From: Fibrobacter sp. UWR3
GTDB lineage: Bacteria > Fibrobacterota > Fibrobacteria > Fibrobacterales > Fibrobacteraceae
DNA: 64,000 nt
Direction of reading: 5' to 3'
Assembly (NCBI RefSeq): GCF_900143055.1
Contig: NZ_FRCW01000014.1
Coordinates: 16,956 to 80,955 of the forward strand
The notes beneath the pieces were generated by a model, which was not told the origin of the DNA, ran no database searches, and saw only the letters and a program-made list of their open reading frames with translations. Both the position numbers and the translations under genes were made by a program. This document shows, one piece after another, positions 36,673 to 44,800 of the stretch (its first letter is position 1; each line of letters begins with the position of its first letter).

Positions 36673-37356
36673 TTAAACGGCTTTCTTGAAGGACAGGAGT
36701 TTGTCCCTATAGAACTCGTATTGTTTCTTTCTGGCCTCGATTTCGGCGGGGATTCCCTGAGAAATATCGTTGACAAGCGTGTCAAATCGGTCGAGAATTT
36801 CAATGATTTGTTTTTGTGTAGCGAGGGAAGGTACGGGAATTGAAAACTTACGAATTTTCTCCATAGGGATGTTTTGCATCGACGATTGCTGGAGAAGTTT
36901 GTTGATTTGTTGATTCCAAAAAAGGGAGGTTCTGAAGAAATACATCATGAATTTTGGTAATACAGCGTCTGTTTGCAAGCGAATTAGAGATACATTTGGA
37001 GCTAGATAGTATTTGTCATCCTCATCAATAAGAGCAACTTGGCCAACAGTTCCAACATAAGTGAAAAGCATATCTCCAATGTGCAGTTTGCTTCTAGAAA
37101 GTTTTGAAAAGTCGCTATTGTCAATATATTTCACATCGTCTAATACTAAATGTCCTGATTTAACATTTAATCCTCTTAGGGCGATTATTTTACCCTGTTC
37201 GGAATACTTAACATAGTTTGTGAATTCAAAACCAGCCAACTTGGTTACCAAAGCGATTTCACCTAAAGTTATCCATTTTACTTCGTTGCCTGCGCCAAAT
37301 GTTAGGGGGGGGGCTAACTTTCCCAAAAGACAGTAATTGGTCTCGGTAAAATTCAT
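36673..37356 (-). CDS. hsdS: HsdS C-terminal half (second target recognition domain), out of frame with first half
   Basis: The 227-residue frame carries TRD2 (about 25-175; WITLGEIALVTKLAGFEF ... MQNIPMEKIRKFSIPVP) and the conserved C-terminal helix with EARKKQYEFYRDKLLSF. It begins inside the first-half ORF. Upstream of the C9 tract its codons are simply the shifted frame, so its first 15 residues are not native. Joined to the first half by loss of one C, it would give a 396-residue HsdS of normal size. As sequenced it is probably not translated efficiently on its own, as the ATG at 37354 has no clear ribosome binding site. Confidence 0.85.
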   Translation of the reverse strand: MNFTETNYCLLGKLAPPLTFGAGNEVKWITLGEIALVTKLAGFEFTNYVKYSEQGKIIALRGLNVKSGHLVLDDVKYIDNSDFSKLSRSKLHIGDMLFTYVGTVGQVALIDEDDKYYLAPNVSLIRLQTDAVLPKFMMYFFRTSLFWNQQINKLLQQSSMQNIPMEKIRKFSIPVPSLATQKQIIEILDRFDTLVNDISQGIPAEIEARKKQYEFYRDKLLSFKKAV

Positions 37357-37864
37357 ACTGCTTCTTGCGAGCTGTTAGCTCCGCTGTTAGCTCCGTAAAC
37401 TTATCTAGTATATGTACTATTTCTTCTTGGATTTCTAAAGGAGGAACAGGAATGATTAGTTTTTCAACAACGCATGAATCTAGTGTAGGAATTCCTGCTT
37501 TTCGAACGCGAGACTTTAGAAAACCTTCTTGGCAAAGAATTGCGTAGTACAGATAGCGACTATTGTTTTCTGAAGATTCAAGAGTAAAACATCCATCTGA
37601 AGACCAGAACGCTTTATCGCAAAAGCCAACTGTTCCTGCTGATGCGCCGACATTTATAATCATTACGGAATTTGCAGGACGATTCGCTTCAGAATAAAAA
37701 CCTAATGGCTCTAATCCTCCGTGAAATACAGGAAATGGGGCGTTTAAAGACAATTGGTTTTTTGTTAATCTGCGCCCACGCAAAACCTTTGTAAAGGAAA
37801 TCAAAGGCTTATACTCAACCCCGTTCGGGCAAAACTTCTTAATCATCTCATCAATTTTGCTCAT
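37259..37864 (-). CDS. hsdS: HsdS N-terminal half (first target recognition domain), truncated by frameshift at C9 tract
   Basis: DNA specificity subunit of the type I system. The 201-residue product has TRD1 (about 15-150; GRRLTKNQLSLNAPFPVFHG, IIPVPPLEIQEEIVHILDKF) and the central helix with TELTAELTARKKQYEFYRDQ. After LLSFGKVSPPP the frame leaves the conserved protein and stops 14 codons later. The ATG overlaps the stop of the GIY-YIG gene (ATGA), so the two are coupled. A single-TRD HsdS can sometimes dimerise to give a palindromic specificity, so the short form need not be dead. Confidence 0.88.
   Translation of the reverse strand: MSKIDEMIKKFCPNGVEYKPLISFTKVLRGRRLTKNQLSLNAPFPVFHGGLEPLGFYSEANRPANSVMIINVGASAGTVGFCDKAFWSSDGCFTLESSENNSRYLYYAILCQEGFLKSRVRKAGIPTLDSCVVEKLIIPVPPLEIQEEIVHILDKFTELTAELTARKKQYEFYRDQLLSFGKVSPPPNIWRRQRSKMDNFR
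37305..37313 (-). repeat. Homopolymeric tract (nine C on coding strand) in hsdS
   Basis: Nine consecutive G on the plus strand, exactly where the two hsdS frames exchange. Eight C (or eleven) would restore one continuous HsdS reading frame. Confidence 0.9.
37371..37394 (-). repeat. Two exact 12-bp tandem repeats encoding TAEL in hsdS spacer
   Basis: GCTGTTAGCTCC occurs twice head to tail on the plus strand and encodes the TELTAELTA stretch of the central helix. In EcoR124-type HsdS the number of such 12-bp TAEL repeats sets the spacing between half-sites. Confidence 0.85.
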
Positions 37865-38871
37865 TTTGCACCTGCCTTACTTTTCCCATGTTTGCTGATG
37901 ATTTTGTTTTTTACATCAGTCACCAAAACCCCTTTATAAGTAAAGTAGGCTGGCCCTTGGCAGGTTTTCCATTCTTTTCCGGTTCGATTTGACATCAATT
38001 GCTTTGCAAGTTTACTTAATGAGATTTCTTTACCCTTATATTCAACATTAGAATTTGATAGAGTTTTCACCTGAACGGATTCATCGTATTTAAATTTTAG
38101 AATACTTCCGACTGGAATCCCTATTTTTTGAAAATCGAATCGCTTTTTATTTTCGGGCGTCCCTTTTTTGCTTTCAACGGCAATGCTGTTGCATTTTTTT
38201 GAACTAATCTTGCCTTTAATATCTTTTAAAACAATTCCATTATAAGTGAAATAAGCTGGCCCTTGGTAACCCTTCCATTTTTTCCCCGTTCGCTCTACCA
38301 TCAATTTTTCAGCAAGCCTGCTTAGTGATAGACTCTCGCCTTTATATTCAACATTAGAGTCGGATAAAATTTTTGCCTGAATAGAGCTGTCGTACTTGAA
38401 CTTTATGAATGTTCCGACCGGAATACCATATTTTTTAAAATTAAAACGCTTGGTCGAATTAATTGCACCATTATGTTCTTCATTTTCTGAGTCTATGTCT
38501 TCCAGTATTTCATCAGTTGTCCAACTTTCATTTTTCCATAATTTTTTTGTTGTATTAGTAATTTCTGCGATTTTTTTGAAGATATTCCATGCCTGTTCGG
38601 GAGACATCTCATAAAACTCTCTTTTCCGCAAATGACCATTTATCTTATCTGATACATGGAGTTTATCGGTGCATGTGTCAATGAGATCATGAAGCATCTT
38701 GTCCGAATTGTTTGTGTCTGTTTGGTACGTTCCATATATGCGAAAAGCTTTAGGAGTCCATGTTGAAGCGTTCGCTGTAGCTAGTCTTTTTTGAGGATCT
38801 TCAGCTTCGCCTATTTTTACATATTTGGGGAAAGATGGATTTGTGAAAATGTATATGTATTTTTTTGCCAT
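37861..38871 (-). CDS. GIY-YIG (T5orf172-type) protein with two C-terminal repeat domains, embedded in the hsd operon
   Basis: The 336-residue protein starts with a GIY-YIG-like domain (YIYIFTNPSFPKYVKIGEAE, then DPQKRLATAN; residues 1-105), as in T5orf172 nuclease-like proteins. Two similar domains follow (about 141-222 and 243-325). Each has IPVG-x-x-xKFKYD, SNVEYKG, S-LSxLA-x-x-LM, RTGK-x-W and GPAYFTY. They resemble DUF4357/RAMA-like modified-DNA-binding modules, but that is an inference. It lies 3 nt after hsdM and overlaps hsdS by 4 nt, so it is an integral member of the operon. AT-rich. A role in sensing or cutting modified DNA would fit the location. Confidence 0.65.
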   Translation of the reverse strand: MAKKYIYIFTNPSFPKYVKIGEAEDPQKRLATANASTWTPKAFRIYGTYQTDTNNSDKMLHDLIDTCTDKLHVSDKINGHLRKREFYEMSPEQAWNIFKKIAEITNTTKKLWKNESWTTDEILEDIDSENEEHNGAINSTKRFNFKKYGIPVGTFIKFKYDSSIQAKILSDSNVEYKGESLSLSRLAEKLMVERTGKKWKGYQGPAYFTYNGIVLKDIKGKISSKKCNSIAVESKKGTPENKKRFDFQKIGIPVGSILKFKYDESVQVKTLSNSNVEYKGKEISLSKLAKQLMSNRTGKEWKTCQGPAYFTYKGVLVTDVKNKIISKHGKSKAGAK

Positions 38872-38874
38872 TTT

Positions 38875-40437
38875 CTATTTCTCCAAATCGGCGATAATCT
38901 TGTTGATTGCCTTGCGTAATTCGTCTTCGTGCTTGACAATCTCCGCAATTTCCTTGTTTAGCTGAACGATGTCCACCTTTTCGCGAGTATCCTTTTGCTC
39001 CACATAGGTCGAAACAGAAAGGTTGTAATCCTGTTCGGCCACATCGTCGATAGCTACCAATTTCGCAATGTGCTTCTTGTTTTTGCGCTCCGCCCAGTTG
39101 TTTTCGATATTCTGGATGTTGTCGTCTGTCAACTTGTTGGAATTTGTGACCTTGATGCATTCGGCGCTTGCGTCAAGGAACAAAATCTTGTTATCGGCCT
39201 TGTTCTTCTTCAGAACCATAATGCATGTTGCAATACTTGTTCCAAAGAACAGATTGTCGGGCAACTGGATAACGCAATCAACGAAGTTATTATCTACAAG
39301 ATACTGGCGAATTTTCTGCTCGGCTCCACCGCGATACATAATGCCTGGGAAGCACACCACAGCGGCAGTGCCATCGGTTGAAAGCCATTTGAGAATGTGC
39401 ATTACAAAAGCGAGGTCTGCTTTTGATTTTGGGGCGAGAACACCTGCGGGTGCATAACGCGGGTCATTAATCAAAGTCGCATCGCTATCGCCAGCCCACT
39501 TGATGGAATATGGCGGATTGGAAACGATAGCCTCAAAGGGTTCGTCGTCCCAATGTTTCGGATCCGTAAGCGTGTCGCCAAGAGCAATGTCAAACTTATC
39601 GTAGCCTACATCATGCAGGAACATGTTGATACGACAAAGGTTGTAGGTCGTGATGTTGATTTCTTGGCCGAAGAAACCCTGACGCACTCCATTGGGACCG
39701 AGAATTTTGCGTGCCTTAAGCAACAAAGAGCCGGAACCACTTGCCGGGTCGTAAATCTTCTTGATGTTCTTTTTGCCATGAACGGCGATTCTCACAAGCA
39801 GTTCGGAAACCTCTTGCGGCGTAAAGTATTCGCCACCCGATTTGCCTGCGTTGCTGGCATACATGCCCATCAAAAATTCGTAAGCGTCACCGAAAGCATC
39901 GATAGTGTTGTCTTGGTAGTTGCCCAAATTCATTTGTGCAACACCATTCATCAACTTAACGAGTTTGTCGCATTTCTGAGCGACAGTCTTGCCCAACTTA
40001 TTGCTGTTAACATCAAAGTCGTCAAAAAGGCCGGAGAAATCATCTTCCGAAGAGGTACCCTTGGCAGAATTTTCAACATACTTGAAAACGCTTTCCAAGG
40101 TCATATTCAAGTTTTCATCTTCGGCAGCCTTTTTCAGAACATTGCAGAAAAGCTGACTCGGAAGCATGAAGAACCCCTTCTCGCTGACCATATCGTCCTT
40201 GATCTGCTTCGCTTCCTTGTCGGAAATGTCGGCGTAGTCAAAGTCGTTTTCGCCGGCTTCCCATTGGTACTGGTTGATGTAATTCGTCAGATTTTCGGAA
40301 ATGTAGCGGTAAAAGAGCATTCCCAGCACGTACTGCTTGAAGTCCCAACCATCTACCGAGCCACGAAGATCGTTTGCGATGTTCCAGATGGTGCGGTGCA
40401 GCTCCGCCCGTTCAATTTCTTTCTTGTTGTCGGCCAT
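38875..40437 (-). CDS. hsdM: Type I restriction-modification DNA methyltransferase (HsdM)
   Basis: Adenine-N6 methyltransferase of 520 residues. The N-terminal helical domain (LHRTIWNIANDLRGSVDGWD, FKQYVLGMLFYRYISE) is followed by the SAM-binding motif I (IYDPASGSGSLLL), GQEINITTYNLCRINMFLHD and the catalytic NPPY (IVSNPPYSIKWAGD). The length is usual. It is the first gene of the operon hsdM, GIY-YIG, hsdS, hsdR. Upstream of the ATG I see no ribosome binding site; CCTCCTTA, the anti-SD sequence itself, is present instead. Confidence 0.95.
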   Translation of the reverse strand: MADNKKEIERAELHRTIWNIANDLRGSVDGWDFKQYVLGMLFYRYISENLTNYINQYQWEAGENDFDYADISDKEAKQIKDDMVSEKGFFMLPSQLFCNVLKKAAEDENLNMTLESVFKYVENSAKGTSSEDDFSGLFDDFDVNSNKLGKTVAQKCDKLVKLMNGVAQMNLGNYQDNTIDAFGDAYEFLMGMYASNAGKSGGEYFTPQEVSELLVRIAVHGKKNIKKIYDPASGSGSLLLKARKILGPNGVRQGFFGQEINITTYNLCRINMFLHDVGYDKFDIALGDTLTDPKHWDDEPFEAIVSNPPYSIKWAGDSDATLINDPRYAPAGVLAPKSKADLAFVMHILKWLSTDGTAAVVCFPGIMYRGGAEQKIRQYLVDNNFVDCVIQLPDNLFFGTSIATCIMVLKKNKADNKILFLDASAECIKVTNSNKLTDDNIQNIENNWAERKNKKHIAKLVAIDDVAEQDYNLSVSTYVEQKDTREKVDIVQLNKEIAEIVKHEDELRKAINKIIADLEK

Positions 40438-40760
40438 TTTGAACCTATAAGGAGGGGTTTAAAGGAAATATAAACAAAAAGGAAGAACAAAAATGTCAAT
40501 AATTGGCTTTTTTGCCGGATTTAGGGCTATTTGGGATGTTTTAAAGCCTGTTTGATGGATGTTTTTGTTGGTTGCTTTAATTGTTTGGGAAATGCCTTTT
40601 TTGCATGGGACTGTGAAGCTTGTATGAAAAAAATAAATTTGTATGTTGTAGTTTTCCTAACAAAATAAATGTAAAATTAAAGAGCGTATATGCAAACATG
40701 ATGAAAGAAGGCCCCCTTTTGTCTTGTTATTTGGAATTGTGGGCAAGGAAATTGTTGCTG
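40438..40760. promoter_or_regulatory. AT-rich divergent intergenic region between hsdM and the AbiGi-like gene
   Basis: No gene is supported here. It must contain divergent promoters; candidates are hard to single out because of the AT content. The frame of the downstream gene is open to 40620 but with a TTG start and no ribosome binding site. Confidence 0.4.
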
Positions 40761-41687
40761 ATGTCTACTGATAAAGATGTCCTGTCCTCTTCGAATTTGT
40801 TCAATTTTACGAGTAAATTTGATGTTCTAAAGCTCATTTTGCAAAATGGATTTAGATACAATAAATGGGAAGAATCCTTGCCCAAAAATGGTGTTAAACA
40901 GGAAAATTATATTGTTTGTTTTTGTGATATTCCATGGACGCAAAATAAAGAACACCGTGATTGCTATGGAAATAATGGCATCGTTTTGACAAAAGAATGG
41001 GGCATAAGGAAAGAAATCTCGCCGGTTAGATATATTAATGGTACAAGCGTAGGAATGTCTGATAGATATATGCAGACAAAAACTACTCATAGAGAAATGC
41101 TTGAGACTAGTGGTTACGAATTGGCTGATAGCTTTGTTAAGGAAATAGTTCTTCAAAAGTATATATGCAATGGATCTTTAAAAGGAATGCAATCAGTTGT
41201 TCAAAAGAATGCTGCTGATCCAAAATTTGCACGGGAAATTCAGGATGAATTAGATACGTTTGCGGAGATGGAAAAAGCTATTGTTGATGCGAAATTTCAG
41301 GATTTTTACGAACAAATGAAGGGACGTGTGGCATTTCTTTTGGAGTCACTTTATGATGAATTGGAGCGACGGGATGCTTTTGAACGAAATTATACGGAAG
41401 ATTTTACTCATCCGAATTCAGGATTTCATCCGGATAAAATTCTGTATAATGAAAGAGAATGGCGCTCTGTAAAACATCTAGGAGTTGATGCTCTGCTTAA
41501 GCCGGATGCTCCTGATCACTTGCCCCCATCTGAAAATCTCACATTCGAAGATGATGATGTTGTCGCAATATTGGTTGAAAGAAAAGAATATGTGGAGCCA
41601 ATCAAGGATATGATAATAAAACGTCAGACGCTTTTGTCTCCCGATAGCGCCTCAAAAGTTATATTTGTTGAGGAGTATCGGGAATAG
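40761..41687 (+). CDS. AbiGi-like abortive infection protein
   Basis: The 308-residue product begins near NLFNFTSKFDVLKLILQNGF and has the family segments YIVCFCDIPWTQNKEHRDCY, GNNGIVLTKEWGI and, in the C-terminal half, ILYNEREWRSV. These match the AbiGi family (antitoxin of the AbiG phage-exclusion pair) by motif memory. No AbiGii-type nucleotidyltransferase is beside it; instead a GHKL/NOV gene follows. A middle helical insert (about 120-210) is charged and may be coiled coil. The start at 40761 was chosen for AAGGAA upstream and because the family match begins there; ATG at 40698 is an alternative. Confidence 0.62.
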   Translation: MSTDKDVLSSSNLFNFTSKFDVLKLILQNGFRYNKWEESLPKNGVKQENYIVCFCDIPWTQNKEHRDCYGNNGIVLTKEWGIRKEISPVRYINGTSVGMSDRYMQTKTTHREMLETSGYELADSFVKEIVLQKYICNGSLKGMQSVVQKNAADPKFAREIQDELDTFAEMEKAIVDAKFQDFYEQMKGRVAFLLESLYDELERRDAFERNYTEDFTHPNSGFHPDKILYNEREWRSVKHLGVDALLKPDAPDHLPPSENLTFEDDDVVAILVERKEYVEPIKDMIIKRQTLLSPDSASKVIFVEEYRE

Positions 41688-41708
41688 GCCTAAAGTAAAT
41701 TTTGAAAG

Positions 41709-41738
41709 CCACCGCATTAGCGGTGGATATTTTTTTTT
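41709..41738 (+). terminator. Intrinsic terminator after the AbiGi-like gene
   Basis: CCACCGC-ATTA-GCGGTGG stem-loop followed by ATA and a run of nine T. Confidence 0.85.
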
Positions 41739-41747
41739 GGGGGGGGG
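41739..41747 (+). repeat. Nine-base G tract upstream of the GHKL/NOV gene
   Basis: G9 directly after the terminator T run and 86 bp before the next ATG. Same length as the tract that splits hsdS. Confidence 0.85.
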
Positions 41748-41833
41748 AGAATATTCTTGAGTCGTATCCCTCCCTTTAAAAAAATTACTATTGTTTTGAT
41801 AAAAACCGCAATAAATGTAAGAAAGGTTGACCT

Positions 41834-44800
41834 ATGGCCTTGTTAGACGATATAAATCTGCAGAAAATCAAAAACATTCAAACATACTTGAATGATATCA
41901 ATCGCCTGTTTTCTGATTATGAACAGGAACGGCACACTACAGAGGATTACAATGGCCGTCAAATCCTTGAATTATTGCAGAATGCGGATGATGCTCAATC
42001 AAAAGAAGTTCAGATAGAACTGAATACAAATAAGCAGTTGTTGATTATATCGAATGTGGGGGAACCTTTCTCAAAAGAAGGCTTTGAATCATTGATGCTC
42101 GCGCATAATAGTTCAAAGAGAAATAAAAAAATCTATATCGGAAACAAAGGCCTTGGCTTCAGGTCCATTTTGAATTGGGCTGATAAAATAGATGTTGTGT
42201 CAAATGGCTGTAGAGTCAGTTTTTCTCCAGAAATTGTAACTGAATCTGTTGAAAAAGATTTAGCAGAAAAATATAATGAAATTAAAGAACTTAAGATAAA
42301 AAAACAATTTGATCCTTCTGCGTTCACGTACCCTATTTTGGCGCTACCTACGATCCAGGAAAATCTGCAATCATCTATTTGGACTACTGAAATTATTATT
42401 CAGTATAAACGCAACTATTTAGAAGACATAAAAAAGCAAATTGCGGCTCTCTCTCCTGAAGTCTTGTTATTTGTTAGAAACATGGAATTGCTAAGGATAG
42501 TAGAAGATGAAAATGTCAAAGAATACAGATCGGATATTGAGAAAAAAGAAGATTTTTGTAATGTATATCTAACCTCAAAAATAAATGATTGTATAGATAC
42601 AGATTGCTTGTATAGGGTATTTAAGAGATCTGGAAAACTGCCTTTAGAATATCAAGAAAATAATAAATACAATGATGCGCTTCATTATGAAGTTGCTGTT
42701 GCTATAGGAGATAATTTTGAAGTTGAAAAGAATTTTCTGTACAGTTTTTTCAAAACCGATATTGAAATTCCTCTACCCTGCATAATTCACGGTTCCTTTG
42801 ATTTAAATTCTTCTAGAAAAATCATCAACAATACAAGTGTTAATGATTTTATTCTTAGGAAAGTTGCGCAAGAAATATTATATGTTGCGTTATTTATAAG
42901 AAAGGATTCTCCTGAGGCGACATGGAATAGCTTTGAATTATTGCGCTTGCGTCATTCGCTTCTATTGGATAAATTGGAAGAATTTAAGAGAAATCTCAAT
43001 AAATACAAATCTGAAGTAAGCGTGCTTCCGTGTGTTGATGAAAAGTATCGCACATTATCGGATGTCGTTTACTATTCTGATGAGATGAGTTCGCTAGTTG
43101 CTAAAGATTATGGTAAATATTTTCCGCATATATTAAAAGTCAAAAAAATAGGAACACCATGGAAGAATCTTGAATTAAACGCTAACGCAAAATATCCTGA
43201 GAAATATTTTTGGCAAACATTTGATTCAATATGTAGGAATGATGAATTTACCATTGATGCCCGTACAAATTTGATTGAGCTATTAAGTTCCCTAATTGAA
43301 AACAGGCAGTTAACAAATAGGGCGGAGTTCAAAATATCAATATTGATTGATGATGAGGGGTGCATTATTGATAAAGATTCTCTGATTTACACGCCTGCTC
43401 CGTATAAAATTAATAAGCCCAGCTACATGGATTTTCAGTTTATCGGTAAGGATTTCTATAAGAAACTTCTACAGGTATTTAAAATTAGCGGAGAACATCA
43501 GGATCGACAATTGTGTGCAAAGATTGGTTCCTTCGTTAATCTCAAACCGTATGACTTGGCCGAATTGACTCCAACAATAATAAGGACGTGTAATGAGATT
43601 TTAAAAAATGCAGAACATCCACTTCTAATCGCAAAGGAAACTATAGTTGTTCTTTATCATAATCATTTACTTTCAAAAACAATGCAAAGTGGTGCAGAAA
43701 CTAAATATGAAGGTATTCAGCTAGTAAATAGAAAAAAAGAAATCGCATCGCCCAAAAATCTATATTTTTCCAAAACATATGAAAATGGTGCACGAACAGA
43801 ATATGTTTATGGAGATATTATTTCAGATTCAGAATATCTTGTGGATAAAGATTTTTGGGATGTGTCGGATGGTGAAGAATTAGAAGAGTTCTTTATACTT
43901 TTAGGTATTTCTAAAAGCGTTAAATATGAAAAATATCAATTGTCAAATGTGGATAGAGGCTATTATATTCCGCTATTAGAAGAGTGTATTGAATATAAGT
44001 TGTATAAAAAAAGTGGACATGAGCCTCATAATGAAGTTTTTAGACTTGTTGATTTAAAGAAAATAGAACAGCTATCACCGTCCAAAATATTATTGCTACT
44101 ATTTATTGAATCTGAACTAAGGTCGGAGCTTAATGCTCCTCGTCTAAAATTTGATAAACCTGGGTATAAAGGGAAATATGATTTTCCCGCAGATTATTCT
44201 TTTATTGCTTATCAGTTAAAACCGTTGTTTGAAAAAGTTGTTGCTAATATTGATGACAAAGATATAGATCGTCTGATAGACGAAAAATCAAAACTCGACT
44301 ATGATTTTTTGGAGAGAAATGGGATAAAAAAAGAAAGAGCTGATGAAATTTTACGGCATTTGTACGCAAAAAAGGATTTGGAGGAACTTGATACAGAAAC
44401 AATCTATTCAATGCTGCTTAAGGTTCCGCAGCTATTTCCAGATGGCAGAAATGTCCAAAAAGTATATAGTAGAATACTAGATATATTAAAATCTAGAGAG
44501 CCTATTAATCTTCCTCAAGGACTCTTTTTGGCATGTTATACAGACGATGTATTTGAATATAAATTATGTAGGGAGATATACTACTATGATGATGCTGTTT
44601 TGCCCAAGTCAATTTTAAGAGAAATTCCTACCCTGGTAATGCGTCAACGCGCTGGTTGTGATAATGTTGTTCGAATATTTGGTGTTAGAAAACTCACTGC
44701 AGATGCGTTAGAAATAAAAGAAAGTGCTGTTGAGAAAAATAAACTATTATCAGAATCCTTTGATGATTATCTAAATAAGCATAAGAGTTGCATCTTAGCA

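Noticed and set aside
37259..37864. Two independent half-size hsdS genes
   Set aside because: The frames overlap and swap exactly at the C9 tract, so one split gene explains the data better.
40440..40475. AAGGAGGGG upstream of hsdM as a ribosome binding site
   Set aside because: It lies on the plus strand; on the hsdM coding strand it reads CCCCTCCTT and cannot bind the anti-SD.
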